Source: Sphingomonas sp. CFBP 13720
Lineage (GTDB): Bacteria > Pseudomonadota > Alphaproteobacteria > Sphingomonadales > Sphingomonadaceae
Reading direction: 5' to 3'
Length of the DNA: 64,000 nucleotides
Assembly (NCBI RefSeq): GCF_014842075.1
Contig: NZ_JACYVA010000008.1
Span: 1 to 64,000, forward strand
Every line of letters begins with the position of its first letter. Positions within the stretch are counted from its first letter, which is position 1. Of the stretch, positions 1 through 9,357 are shown piece after piece. Under the pieces are notes generated by a model, which did not search any database, was not told the DNA's origin, and saw nothing but the letters and a program-made list of their open reading frames with translations. The translations under genes were made by a program, and so were the position numbers.

Positions 1-48
1 CAGGAATGCGCCAACTACTTCGCCGCATGCGGATATGATGCAGACTGA
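1..48 (+). mobile_element. C-terminal end of an IS630-like transposase (cut by window edge)
   Basis: The first 15 codons read in frame to a TGA at 46-48 and end in ECANYFAACGYDAD. The ECxNYFxxxGY pattern is the usual C-terminus of IS630-family transposases, recalled from the family. Everything upstream is outside the window, so completeness of the IS cannot be judged. A short GC-rich hairpin (68-85, GCCGGC on both arms) follows and could be a terminator or part of the IS end. Nothing else recognisable lies before 296. Confidence 0.45.
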
Positions 49-295
49 TCGAAAACCGCTCTAGCCAGCCGGCAAAGGTGCCGGCCGGCGACGATTGGAA
101 CGCGTTCTGATTGTCCGGCATGTGGCCGGGTAGCTCGGACGGGCCGGTGTGGTCCGTCCGAATCCGGCAAAAGTCCGGTCCACTGGCGGATGGGGTGCGG
201 CATGCCGGGTCGACGTCGTTCGTACGGGTGCAGCGTTCTGAACGTTCGCGTCGTTCAGGACTAGTACGACCGAGGGAGACCCGGCGACGGGTCGC

Positions 296-1087
296 CTACT
301 GGACCGCCGGATCGGCGGGGAATTGCGTACGGGCCGGGGCGAACAGCGTGCGGGCGACGGTCGCGCCCGGCACGGTCGTCGCGGTGCCGACCCAGCGCCA
401 GTGCCATGGTTCCCACTTCACCTGCTGGCGATTGCCCGCTGGAAACGACATTTCGAACCCGTAACGCGCGGCATTGGCGCGGAGCCAGCGACCGGCGGCG
501 GTTGCGGCGAAGCATGCTTCCGCATGGCAGGCCGGTCGGTCGATTGTCCCGAAATCGATGACATAGCCGGTGGCATGCTCGCTATGCCCCGGCGGTGCGG
601 AGGCCCATGCGCGATCCGCGAAGCCCGCCGACCCATCCGGCCCGATCCCACCGCAGAAGGTCTGTGCCTGCAACGGTTCGGACCGGTGACACGATATCGC
701 CCGCAACTGGCCCGCGACCGCCGGATCGGAGTCGGCGGCGGCGAGCAGGCGCGCGAGATCGGGCAACATCGCCGGATGGACCCGGCAACTGCCACCGGGC
801 GATAGCGTCGGCGGGACCGGCACGAGCGCGCTGGCCGGCGTATCGGGATAGCGGAAATGGTGGAACAGGCGACCATCGGCGGCGGGACGTACCGTGCCCC
901 GCCCGCACAACGCGATCGGCGGTGCGGAAGGCGCCACGCGGATCTCCGGCGGCGCGACAGTTTCGGCGGTAGGAGCCGGGGCAAGGACCGGTGGCGGCGC
1001 GACTGGAGTGGCGGCGGGTGCGCAACCGGTCGCGGCCAGCAATGATATCAGGGCCGATCGGCGGAAAAGGGAGTTCGATACGCGCAC
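296..1087 (-). CDS. M15-type D-alanyl-D-alanine carboxypeptidase-like exported protein
   Basis: A 263-aa protein with a basic N-terminus, a hydrophobic stretch and a Cys shortly after it (LLAATGCAPA). This could be a lipoprotein or a cleaved signal peptide; the lipobox is imperfect because -3 is Ala. A Pro/Ala-rich linker follows. The C-terminal half carries the VanY/DacB-type zinc peptidase pattern SEHATGYVIDFG (SxHxxGxAxD-like) and EPWHWRW. The family trims peptidoglycan stem peptides in the periplasm. The GTG start at 1087 was chosen because GGAGA lies just upstream and the signal begins there; longer readings run antisense into the divergent rluA-like gene. The conserved Ala in SxHxxGxAxD is Val here. 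Confidence 0.8.
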   Translation of the reverse strand: MRVSNSLFRRSALISLLAATGCAPAATPVAPPPVLAPAPTAETVAPPEIRVAPSAPPIALCGRGTVRPAADGRLFHHFRYPDTPASALVPVPPTLSPGGSCRVHPAMLPDLARLLAAADSDPAVAGQLRAISCHRSEPLQAQTFCGGIGPDGSAGFADRAWASAPPGHSEHATGYVIDFGTIDRPACHAEACFAATAAGRWLRANAARYGFEMSFPAGNRQQVKWEPWHWRWVGTATTVPGATVARTLFAPARTQFPADPAVQ

Positions 1088-1160
1088 TGACGTCTCCGTT
1101 TCGCAGGATCGTACCGTTCCGGCTCTGGCATGGCGGGCGCAAGGGTGGCAAGGGAGGGAA

Positions 1161-1808
1161 ATGCTCGACGACCTTGTCCTGTTCATCGATGGCGAGGCGA
1201 TCGTCCTCGACAAGCCCGCCGGCCTTCCGGTCGATCCGCCGCGTGACGGATCGCCCAGCATCGTCGGTCGGGCGGACGAACTCCGCTTCACCTTCCTGCG
1301 CGAACCCACGCCGGTCCACCGGCTGGATCGCGATACCAGCGGCTGCCTGTTGCTGGCGCGCAATCCAAAGGCGCATGCCCGGTTCCAGCAGGCGTTCGAA
1401 CAGGGGCGGGTGACCAAACGCTATCTGGCGGTGCTGGACGCCATTCCCGATGGCGAATCGGGAGAGATCGACCTGCCGCTGGCCAAGGTCAGCAGCATCG
1501 AGGACGGATGGCGGATGGTCGGCGATCCGGCGGGCAAGCCGTCGCGCACCAACTGGCGGTTGCTGCGGACGGTCGGCGATCGCGCGCTGGTCGCGCTGTT
1601 CCCCGAGACCGGGCGGACGCACCAGATCCGCGTGCATATGGCCGAGGGGCTGGGATGCCCGGTCGCGGGCGATCCGGTCTATGGCCGGGGCGGTGGGGCG
1701 ATGCTGCTTCACGCCACCGGGTTGATGGTGCCACGCGACAACAAGCCCGCAATCGACGTGACTGCGCCATGGCCCACCAGTTTCGTGGCCGCCGGGTTCG
1801 AGGAATAG
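1161..1808 (+). CDS. RluA-family RNA pseudouridine synthase
   Basis: This 215-aa protein isomerises uridine to pseudouridine in rRNA or tRNA. It shows the catalytic motif HRLDRDTSG (Asp inside HRLDxxTSG) near residue 53 and the late motif RTHQIRVHM. It lacks an S4 domain, so it is a short RluA/RluC/TruC-like member whose target base cannot be told from sequence. The start ATG follows a strong AGGGAGGG Shine-Dalgarno. It is divergent from the M15 peptidase gene, and 11 bp separate its stop from the start of arfB, suggesting co-transcription. Confidence 0.88.
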   Translation: MLDDLVLFIDGEAIVLDKPAGLPVDPPRDGSPSIVGRADELRFTFLREPTPVHRLDRDTSGCLLLARNPKAHARFQQAFEQGRVTKRYLAVLDAIPDGESGEIDLPLAKVSSIEDGWRMVGDPAGKPSRTNWRLLRTVGDRALVALFPETGRTHQIRVHMAEGLGCPVAGDPVYGRGGGAMLLHATGLMVPRDNKPAIDVTAPWPTSFVAAGFEE

Positions 1809-1819
1809 CGCAAGCGCCG

Positions 1820-2245
1820 ATGCCGCGCATTCCCATCACCCGGTCGATCGCGATCGACAGTGGCGAACTGGTCGAAAGCTTTACGCGGGCGTCGGGCCCG
1901 GGGGGCCAGCACGTCAATACGACCGACAGCGCGGTGCTGCTGCGGTTCGACGTCGTCGCATCGCCGGGACTGCCCGACGCGGTCAAGCAGCGGCTGGCGG
2001 TGCTGGCAGGATCGCGGCTGACCAAGGACGGCGTGCTGACGTTGCGCGCCGACGGGTCGCGGTCGCAGGAGCTGAACCGGCGCGAGGCGCGCGAGCGGCT
2101 GTTCGACCTGATCCGCGAGGCGACGATCGTCCCCAAGAAGCGCCGCCCGACCAAGCCCACCCGCGCATCGCAGACGCGGCGGGTGGATGCGAAGAAGGGC
2201 CGGGCGCAGGTCAAGGCCGGGCGCGGCCGGGTGCGCGACGATTGA
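1820..2245 (+). CDS. arfB: ArfB-type alternative ribosome-rescue factor (peptidyl-tRNA hydrolase)
   Basis: A 141-aa class-I release-factor-like protein with the universal GGQ motif (ASGPGGQHVN, near residue 27) that hydrolyses peptidyl-tRNA. It has no codon-recognition domain and ends in a Lys/Arg-rich tail (KKRRPTKPTRAS onward). ArfB uses this tail to occupy the empty mRNA channel of stalled ribosomes. Length and layout match the E. coli YaeJ/ArfB type. It lies 11 bp behind the pseudouridine synthase and is followed by a strong hairpin. Confidence 0.92.
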   Translation: MPRIPITRSIAIDSGELVESFTRASGPGGQHVNTTDSAVLLRFDVVASPGLPDAVKQRLAVLAGSRLTKDGVLTLRADGSRSQELNRREARERLFDLIREATIVPKKRRPTKPTRASQTRRVDAKKGRAQVKAGRGRVRDD

Positions 2246-2250
2246 GCCGA

Positions 2251-2273
2251 GTCCCCCTCCAATGAAGGGGGAC
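2251..2273. terminator. Hairpin between convergent genes
   Basis: An 8-bp perfect stem (GTCCCCCT / AGGGGGAC) with a 7-nt loop lies directly after arfB and before the stop of the convergent gene at 2283. There is no clear T-run, so it may act as a weak bidirectional terminator. Confidence 0.55.
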
Positions 2274-2282
2274 CGTCGCGCA

Positions 2283-2834
2283 TCAATGCATCGGGGCGCT
2301 CGCCTCGACCTTTTCGACCCATGCCGGATAGAAGACCGGTTGCCGCAGCGACCAGCCCGACGCGGTCGCGGCAGCCTCGCTCAGCGATTGCAGCAGCTTG
2401 CGACGCAGGTCGGGATGCAGATGCGGCAGCGCCGCCGATGCGCAGAACGCGCCGGGCAGCCATGGCCGTGCCTCCGCCCCAACCAGCCGCTCGTACAGGA
2501 ACCGATACGCGCCGAACGTCGTCAACCGACCCTGTCCCAGATCGAACGCGGTGACCATCAACAGCGGCGTCATGAACGGTTCGATCGCGTCCAGCCCGCT
2601 GTCATCGGGAACGCAGGCGCGGATGTCGGGCAGCCGATCATAGACGCGCGCCTGGGCGCGGATGCTGGCGGCTTCGACGACATCGCGCGACCAGCGCTGC
2701 ATCGCGTCCTGACGGTCCAGCCCGATGTCGAGCGACCGGCGGATATATCGCTGCGTCGCTGCCGAAAACCCGGCGAACTCCTTCATTTCGGCCAGCGTCA
2801 TCACGCCTTCTGCCGGCTTGCGTGCCCTACCCAT
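2283..2834 (-). CDS. Conserved-looking hypothetical protein (183 aa)
   Basis: I do not recognise a family. The start ATG at 2834 is preceded by GGGGAG. The protein is soluble-looking, begins with a basic MGRARKPAEG segment and has a helical region (MTLAEMKEFAGFSAATQRYIRRS) that could be a small DNA-binding-like helix pair, though this is not diagnostic. There is no signal peptide or membrane segment. Base composition and codon use match the core flanks. It is convergent with arfB and divergent from the CHAP-like gene, so no operon partner gives a hint. Confidence 0.6.
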   Translation of the reverse strand: MGRARKPAEGVMTLAEMKEFAGFSAATQRYIRRSLDIGLDRQDAMQRWSRDVVEAASIRAQARVYDRLPDIRACVPDDSGLDAIEPFMTPLLMVTAFDLGQGRLTTFGAYRFLYERLVGAEARPWLPGAFCASAALPHLHPDLRRKLLQSLSEAAATASGWSLRQPVFYPAWVEKVEASAPMH

Positions 2835-3153
2835 CGTCCAAACTCCCCGCCCGTGACCATGCGACCCATGCAACAGGAGATTGCCCGAAACCGGTTGACA
2901 GCTTGCTGAACATGCCGTCCGGGCGTTCGTCCACGACACATCCGAACATGGTTCGTGTTGCGTTGCAACACGTTCGACGGCGGTTCGTCGCATTTCACCG
3001 ATCGCGGGCATGACAATAAGACCGCAGATTCCGTTCATCTGCGGGTCATCGCCGTCGAAACACGCTTCGTCCGATATGGTTCCCGCATGGGTTTCCGTGG
3101 CTGCGAATCCCTGCTTGAGGACATTCACGGTCTTTTCGGGGCGTGGGGATTTT

Positions 3154-3732
3154 ATGACGTTCGGTGCGGTTGCAGCGCGTTTCGCGCTGGTGGTTTCGTG
3201 CGCCCTTGCGATGGTGGCACCGGCGCAGGCGCGCTTCTGGCAGTGCGCCCCCTATGCCCGCGAGATTTCCGGCGTCGCGATCTTCGGCAACGCCCACACA
3301 TGGTGGGGTCAGGCCGCCGGCCGCTACGAACGCGGTCACGTTCCCCGCGAGGGCGCGGTCCTGTCGTTCGCCGCTACGTCGCGCATGCGGCTGGGGCACG
3401 TCGCCATGGTGTCGAAGGTCGTCAGCGAGCGCGAAGTGCTGCTCACCCACGCCAACTGGTCGCGGCGCGGCGGCGTGGAGCGGGATGTGCGCGCGGTCGA
3501 CGTATCGGCGGCGGGCGACTGGAGCGAAGTGAAAGTGTGGTTCGGCCCGCTGGGCGGCCTCGGCACGTCGGCCTATCCGGCCAACGGTTTCATCTATTCG
3601 GGCCAGCCGCCGCACGACGACGACACGCCCGCGATCGACCAGCCGGTGCAGCTTGCCGATGCCGATGCTGCAACCGTCGGCGGCCATGTGCCGACCCGGC
3701 TGGAACGGCCGATCGTCGCGCTGAACGACTGA
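3154..3732 (+). CDS. Secreted CHAP-domain-like amidase/peptidase
   Basis: A 192-aa protein with a Sec signal (ALVVSCALAMVAPAQA) followed by a CHAP-like domain. The putative catalytic Cys is in WQCAPYARE, the His in RLGHVAMV, and a following polar strand contains THANW. CHAP domains cleave peptidoglycan cross-bridges or stem peptides, so an outer-envelope role is likely. The ATG at 3154 follows GGGGA. The C-terminal 50 residues are acidic and low-complexity. It runs convergently into msrB with only 6 bp between the stops. The catalytic assignment comes from motif spacing only. Confidence 0.75.
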   Translation: MTFGAVAARFALVVSCALAMVAPAQARFWQCAPYAREISGVAIFGNAHTWWGQAAGRYERGHVPREGAVLSFAATSRMRLGHVAMVSKVVSEREVLLTHANWSRRGGVERDVRAVDVSAAGDWSEVKVWFGPLGGLGTSAYPANGFIYSGQPPHDDDTPAIDQPVQLADADAATVGGHVPTRLERPIVALND

Positions 3733-3738
3733 CCGGGT

Positions 3739-4224
3739 TCAGGCAGGGCGGAAGGTCAGCGCGTCGCCGTTCATGCAATAGCGCTTGCCGGTCGGTTGCG
3801 GGCCGTCATCGAACACATGCCCCAGATGTCCGCCGCAGCGGCTGCACAGCGTCTCGACCCGCTCCATCATCAAGCCACGATCGCGCCGCGCGGTCACCGC
3901 GTTCGGCAGCGACGCATAGAAGCTCGGCCATCCGGTCCCGCTTTCGAACTTCGTCGACGATGCGAACAGCCGGTTGCCGCATCCGGCGCACCCGAACACG
4001 CCTGCGCGTTTTTCCTTGTTCAGCGGGCTGGTATAGGGACGCTCGGTGCCCTGTTCGCGCAGGATATAATATTGCTCGGGCGTCAGCCGCGCCTTCCATT
4101 GGGCATCGGTCAGCCGAAACGGAAACACCTGCGCCGCCTCGCTTTCCGACGGGGCGCAGCCGATCAAAGCGGCAAGGGCGGACAGACCCGACAGTTCGAG
4201 CAGGCGACGACGGTGTAGCGACAT
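3739..4224 (-). CDS. msrB: Peptide-methionine (R)-S-oxide reductase, exported
   Basis: A 161-aa MsrB that reduces the R-epimer of methionine sulfoxide in damaged proteins. Seen in sequence: GTGWPSF, two zinc-binding CxxC pairs (CAGC and CSRC) and the resolving/catalytic Cys in KRYCMNGD. The N-terminus has a twin-arginine-like HRRRLLEL followed by a hydrophobic run ending LIGC, so export as a periplasmic lipoprotein is likely. The start at 4224 is preceded by AAAGGA. Alphaproteobacteria often have both cytosolic and exported MsrB; this is the exported kind. Confidence 0.92.
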   Translation of the reverse strand: MSLHRRRLLELSGLSALAALIGCAPSESEAAQVFPFRLTDAQWKARLTPEQYYILREQGTERPYTSPLNKEKRAGVFGCAGCGNRLFASSTKFESGTGWPSFYASLPNAVTARRDRGLMMERVETLCSRCGGHLGHVFDDGPQPTGKRYCMNGDALTFRPA

Positions 4225-4650
4225 GAAGCGTGTCCTTTCGTCCCGACGATGTGGGGTTCCGGCGGCCGCACGCAACGGCGCGGCGGAGGGTCGGTACGCC
4301 GGATACCTTCCTGCCTCGGGAAAGGGTGTTCTGGATCGGCGTCACCGTGCGGATGGTGGCGGGGGGGGGGGGGCGGCGGTCATGCACGGCATCGCGCGTT
4401 CCGGCGAAACGGCTTTCGCTACATCCGTCCATTTGCCGCAGCCATGCTGCCCGTTGCAGCGCCACCGTTCGAGACGTTCACTGGCAGCTAAAAATCGCAA
4501 GGTGGCAGGCCTGCGCAGCAAACGGATCACCCCCGACCGCGACCAGCGTCGGGTTGCCAGTTCATCGGAACGCCCGCGCGAGCGTCCCGATCTTCGGTCC
4601 CGCCCGCGAGGACCGCCGCCGACCGTCCTGCACGGGTTCCGGTGATCGCC
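4225..4650. other. Intergenic region between msrB and gdh
   Basis: No convincing gene on either strand. It holds a G13 homopolymer (4361-4373) and is otherwise unremarkable. It must contain the msrB promoter near 4225-4300 and the downstream end of gdh near 4600-4650. Confidence 0.6.
4361..4373. repeat. G13 homopolymer tract
   Basis: Thirteen consecutive G on the plus strand, about 140 bp upstream of the msrB start. Such tracts are slippage-prone, and are also a common place for sequencing-length errors. Confidence 0.9.
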
Positions 4651-7600
4651 CTACCGCCCCAGCAGCACCCGCGCCTGTCCCGCGATCTGCGCCAGCATCG
4701 CGGCGCCCGCCACCGGTGCCTGTCGCGCGCGATGAACCACCGCCGCGAACTGCGCCACGCGCGGACGGTTGGCCTCCAGCCACGTCTCGACCGCCGCCTG
4801 CGGGTCCTTGCCCGCATTGCGGTTGAGGAAGTCGAAGCGCAGTTGCTGGAAATCGCGTGCCAGGCCGGCGATCAACAGTCGTTCCCACGGATCGCCGGTC
4901 TGGATACGCGCCGCCACCGCCTGCGCCCAGTCCAGTCCGAGCGCGAAGCCCAGATGCGTGAACGCCTGCGTCAGCTTCGTCTCGTCCAGCTTCAACCGCC
5001 GGCCAAGATCGGCAAGCCCGACCACGCCGTCCAGCTCGAACAGCCGCACGACCTGTCCCGCCAGTTCCTGCGGCGCGCCGGCATCGTGCAGCACGCCGGC
5101 GATGCGATCCCGTTGCTGCGACGCTTCGGCCCGCAACAGCGCGCGGGTCTGACGCGACAGCGATTCGACCCCCTTCGCCAGATGCGCGACGGCATCGGCC
5201 GGGGCGGTTCCCGCCGGAAAGGCGCGCAACAGATCGGCGATCTGCGACCGCACGCCGACCGCCATCTCGTCGAGCAACGCAATACGTGCGCGTTCCGACA
5301 CGTCGGCGTCCTCGATCGCGGCATATAGCGCAGCGATGCCGAACAGCCGTTCCGCGGCAACGAACATTCCGACGATGTCCGCCAGCGCCGCGCCTTCCTC
5401 CTCGGCCAGTTCATAGACGTGCAGCACGCCCAGCCGGTTGACGATGCGGTTGGCCAGCTTGGTGGCGACGATCTCGCCACGCAGCCGATGGGCGAGGATC
5501 GCATCGCGGTGGGTTTCGCGCATCTCGGACGGGAAGGCGGCAAGCAGTTCGTCCGCCAGATCGTCGCTGGTGGCGATCGGCGCGTGTTCGATCGATTCCT
5601 GCAACGCCAGCTTCACGCTGGCCAGCAACACGGCCAGTTCGGGTCGGGTCAGGCCGCGCCCGTCCTGTGCCCGGCGGACATAGTCGTCATTGGCAGCCAG
5701 CCCCTCGACCACCCGGTCCAGCTTGCCAGCGGCTTCGAGCATTTCGATGACGCGGACATAGCTTGGCACCGCGACCGGGCCATCATTTTCCATCACCGAC
5801 AGCGCCAGCGTCTGGAGGCGATTGTCCTCCAGCACCAGTTCGGCGACGTCGTCGGTCATGCGTGCCAGCAACGCGTTGCGATCGGGCAGCGCCAGCCGGC
5901 CCTCCACGACCTCCCGGTTCAGCGCGATCTTGATGTTGACCTCGTTGTCCGAACAATCGACTCCGGCCGAATTGTCGATGAAGTCGGTGTTGATCCGGCC
6001 GCCGGCGACGCTGAACGCGATCCGCGCAGCCTGAGTCACGCCCAAATTGGCGCCTTCGCCGATCGCCTTTGCCCGCAACTGCTGTGCGTCCACGCGGATC
6101 CTGTCGTTCGCCGGATCGCCGACGTCCAGATGCCCTTCGTGGCGATCCTTTACGTACGTCCCGATGCCGCCGAACCAGATCAGGTCGACCGGTGCCTTGA
6201 GGATCGCAGAGATCAGCGCGGACGGTTCCATCTCCACGTCGGACACGCCCAGCATTGCGCGGACCGGTTCGGACAGCGCGATCGTCTTGGCAGTGCGCGG
6301 GAACACGCCGCCCCCCGCCGAGATCAGCGACGGATCGTAATCGGCCCAGCTGGAGCGGGGCAGGGCGAACAGCCGGTCGCGCTCGACCCAGCTCGTCGCG
6401 GCATCAGGGGCGGGGTCGAGGAAGATGTGACGGTGATCGAATGCCGCTTTCAGCCGGATCGTCTTCGACAACAGCATGCCGTTACCGAACACGTCGCCCG
6501 ACATGTCGCCGCATCCGACCACGTCGACCGGCTGCGTCTGAACGTCGGTGCCCAGTTCGAGGAAGTGACGCTGGACCGATATCCACGCACCCTTCGCGGT
6601 GATGCCCATCGCCTTGTGATCGTACCCGACGCTGCCACCCGACGCGAACGCATCGCCCAGCCAGAAGCCGCGTTCGAGCGCCAGTGCGTTGGCGACGTCG
6701 CTGAACGTCGCGGTGCCCTTGTCCGCCGCCACGACGAAATAGGGGTCTTCGCCGTCGAGGATGGTGACGCCCGCCGGATGCACGACCTTGCCGTCGACGA
6801 TGTTGTCGGTGATCGACAACAGCGACCGGATGAAGATGCGGTAGCTTTCGGTCCCTTCGGCCAGCCATGCGTCGCGGTTCGACGGGGCGGGCAGTTGCTT
6901 GGGATAGAAGCCGCCCTTCGCCCCGGTCGGCACGATGACCGCGTTCTTGACGCGCTGCGCCTTCATCAGCCCGAGGATCTCGGTACGGAAATCGTCGCGC
7001 CGGTCGGACCAGCGCAGCCCGCCGCGTGCGACCGGCCCGGCGCGCAGGTGGATACCCTCTACACGCGGCGAATACACGAACACCTCGCGCCACGGCAACG
7101 GCTTGGGCAGGCCCGGCACCTTGGCGCTGTCCATCTTGAACGCGATCGCTTCGGCGGCGGCAGGGGAGAAGGCGTTGGTGCGCAACGTGGCGGTGATGAC
7201 CCCGCGATAGCTGCGCAGGATACGGTCGTCGTCGATCGCGGAAACCGCATCCAACCCGGTTTCGATCGCCGCATCGGCGGCGGCCACGGCCGCATCGCGG
7301 TCGGGCCGGTCGAGCGCGTGCGCAGCGGTGAAGCGTTCGATCAGCGCGGTAGCGACGCCCGGCGCGCGGCGCAGCGCATCGACCGCGGTCGACAGGCTGT
7401 AGCTGAGGCCCGTCTGGCGCAGATAGCGGAACCATGCGCGCAACAGCACGACCGACGATGGGGCGATTCCCGCCTCCACGGTCAGCCGGTTGAATGCATC
7501 GTTCTCGGCCCGGTTTTCCAGCACCGCCTCGATCGCGCGTTCCACGGTCGCGACGTCGAAACGCGGCGGCGTGTCGGATGCGACCATGACCTCGAAATCA

Positions 7601-9264
7601 TGGATGTAATTGTTCTCGTCATCCTCCAGCCGGGTCGGCAGTTCCTCGATCACACGCAGCCCGAAGTTTTCCAAAACCGGCACCGCGTCCGACAATGCCA
7701 ACGCGCCGCCTCGGCGATATACCTTGATCCGCAGCGTCGCGCCGTCGCCTGGCACGATCCGCACCGATCGCGTCGTTGCATCGGTGAGCCCGGCGACGCG
7801 GACGATATCGCGCGCCGCCTCGTCCGGCAGGTTCGAATTGCGGTAGTTGTTGGGAAAGGCGTTGGCGAAGCGCAGCGCCATGCGCGTCGCGCCTTCGGGC
7901 ACCAGTTCGGCCAGCGCGCTTTCGACCGCCGGGCGCCAGCCGCGCACCATTCGTTCGATCCGCCGGTCGAGATCGGCCGTATCGGGCATCCGCCCGTCCT
8001 GCCGCAGGTCGAGCACGTAGCGGATGAGCGCCGCTTCGCCGTCCTCCATCGCCATCGACCAGTTGAGGACGGAGGCGTTGGCGGCCTGTGCCAGCATCTC
8101 GCCGATCGCAACGCGACGCTGCGTCGTCACATCGTCGCGGCTAAGCCACACGAACCCGAACAGATGCCGTCCCAGCGCAGAGCGAATGAGCACGAGGCGC
8201 GAGCGCGGGCGGTCGGCGACCGACATCGCGGTCAGCGCCAGTTGCTCCAGCGCGTCGGGGTTGAACGCGATGGTAAGGTCGTGCGGTAGCGTCGCGATCG
8301 CATGGCCCAGCGCCTTGCCCGCATGACCTTGCGGGTCGAAGCCGAATTTCTCGCGCAACTGCGTCAGGTTACGGCGCAGGACGGGGACATCGGCGGCGCC
8401 GGCCTGCAACGCCGCGCTGGTCCACAGCCCGCCATGGATCGACAGGCCGGTCACGCGCCCGCCTTCGCGGATCGGAACGAGGATTAGGTCGATCGGTGCG
8501 CGGCGATGCACGGTCGAAATGCAATTCGACTTGAGCAGCAGCACGCCGTCATTGCCCGCATCGAACCATTCGATCGCGCGCAGTCGCGACTGGTCGGCCA
8601 GCAACGGCACGTCGAGCCGCGCACGCGACAGCCCCAGCCGGTCGCCGACCACCCCTTCGCGCGACCAGCGTTCATGCGCCAGCTGCGTCAACTTCCCGCC
8701 GATGAACCAGTCGAGCAGCGCCGCATCCTCGGCCGTCGCGGCATTGGCGGACAGCGCGGCGGCATCGGCGCGCATTGCCGCCTGCATCGCGCGCCAGTCG
8801 GCCACGGCGGCACGGACATGGTCGAGGTTGCGCTCGACTTCCGCCACCACGGCGTGACGGACGCGGGCGTCGGCGCGTTCCATTTCGATATAGATCATCG
8901 ATTCGCGACGGCCTTCGCCCGCCAGCCCGGTCAGCGTTCCCGCCGGATCGCGCGTGACCGCGATTACCGGATGCAGGATGCGATCGATCGCGATGCCATG
9001 GGCGACGATCGTCCCTGCGATCGAATCGACGAGGAACGGCATGTCGTCGTTGACCACCGCGAGGCGCATGCGCCGCTGATCGCCGCGCGTCAGTGTTTCC
9101 AGCGCGACGCTGACCGTGCCGGGCGAACGGTGCGCGGCGGCGGCGGCGACGAACGCGGCCGATTCGGCCTGTGCGGCGGCATCGAAGCCTTCGAGTTCGC
9201 CGGGCAGGGCGCTGTCGACCAGCAGTGTTTCCAGCGGGCGGGCCAGTTTCGCTTTCGGTGTCAT
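4651..9264 (-). CDS. NAD-specific glutamate dehydrogenase, large (180-kDa) type
   Basis: A 1537-aa enzyme that deaminates glutamate to 2-oxoglutarate with NAD in the cytosol, linking amino-acid catabolism to the TCA cycle. Length and architecture fit the GDH-180 family: a long N-terminal region with ACT-like segments, a central catalytic core (ARGGLRWSDRRDDFRTE, then PTGAKGGFYPKQ with the catalytic Lys) and a Rossmann NAD domain (KAIGEGANLGVT). The ATG at 9264 begins MTPKAKLARPLE; an in-frame codon 19 residues upstream is less likely. The gene is intact. It lies 93 bp downstream of the PAS gene on the same strand and could share its transcript or have its own promoter in 9265-9357. Confidence 0.95.
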   Translation of the reverse strand: MTPKAKLARPLETLLVDSALPGELEGFDAAAQAESAAFVAAAAAHRSPGTVSVALETLTRGDQRRMRLAVVNDDMPFLVDSIAGTIVAHGIAIDRILHPVIAVTRDPAGTLTGLAGEGRRESMIYIEMERADARVRHAVVAEVERNLDHVRAAVADWRAMQAAMRADAAALSANAATAEDAALLDWFIGGKLTQLAHERWSREGVVGDRLGLSRARLDVPLLADQSRLRAIEWFDAGNDGVLLLKSNCISTVHRRAPIDLILVPIREGGRVTGLSIHGGLWTSAALQAGAADVPVLRRNLTQLREKFGFDPQGHAGKALGHAIATLPHDLTIAFNPDALEQLALTAMSVADRPRSRLVLIRSALGRHLFGFVWLSRDDVTTQRRVAIGEMLAQAANASVLNWSMAMEDGEAALIRYVLDLRQDGRMPDTADLDRRIERMVRGWRPAVESALAELVPEGATRMALRFANAFPNNYRNSNLPDEAARDIVRVAGLTDATTRSVRIVPGDGATLRIKVYRRGGALALSDAVPVLENFGLRVIEELPTRLEDDENNYIHDFEVMVASDTPPRFDVATVERAIEAVLENRAENDAFNRLTVEAGIAPSSVVLLRAWFRYLRQTGLSYSLSTAVDALRRAPGVATALIERFTAAHALDRPDRDAAVAAADAAIETGLDAVSAIDDDRILRSYRGVITATLRTNAFSPAAAEAIAFKMDSAKVPGLPKPLPWREVFVYSPRVEGIHLRAGPVARGGLRWSDRRDDFRTEILGLMKAQRVKNAVIVPTGAKGGFYPKQLPAPSNRDAWLAEGTESYRIFIRSLLSITDNIVDGKVVHPAGVTILDGEDPYFVVAADKGTATFSDVANALALERGFWLGDAFASGGSVGYDHKAMGITAKGAWISVQRHFLELGTDVQTQPVDVVGCGDMSGDVFGNGMLLSKTIRLKAAFDHRHIFLDPAPDAATSWVERDRLFALPRSSWADYDPSLISAGGGVFPRTAKTIALSEPVRAMLGVSDVEMEPSALISAILKAPVDLIWFGGIGTYVKDRHEGHLDVGDPANDRIRVDAQQLRAKAIGEGANLGVTQAARIAFSVAGGRINTDFIDNSAGVDCSDNEVNIKIALNREVVEGRLALPDRNALLARMTDDVAELVLEDNRLQTLALSVMENDGPVAVPSYVRVIEMLEAAGKLDRVVEGLAANDDYVRRAQDGRGLTRPELAVLLASVKLALQESIEHAPIATSDDLADELLAAFPSEMRETHRDAILAHRLRGEIVATKLANRIVNRLGVLHVYELAEEEGAALADIVGMFVAAERLFGIAALYAAIEDADVSERARIALLDEMAVGVRSQIADLLRAFPAGTAPADAVAHLAKGVESLSRQTRALLRAEASQQRDRIAGVLHDAGAPQELAGQVVRLFELDGVVGLADLGRRLKLDETKLTQAFTHLGFALGLDWAQAVAARIQTGDPWERLLIAGLARDFQQLRFDFLNRNAGKDPQAAVETWLEANRPRVAQFAAVVHRARQAPVAGAAMLAQIAGQARVLLGR

Positions 9265-9357
9265 GGGGTGGCTATGCGCCCGGAAAAGAACAGTCTCAAC
9301 CCTTGTGGCGACTGCGAACAAAATGTCGCGCTGCGGTAATTATCTTACCAGCCGACG

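Noticed and set aside
240..280. ACTAGTACGA phrase resembling the end of 23S rRNA
   Set aside because: The match is only about ten bases and the surroundings do not fit rRNA.
5419..8289. 956-aa plus-strand open frame
   Set aside because: It is entirely antisense to the well-supported glutamate dehydrogenase gene and is a product of high GC content.
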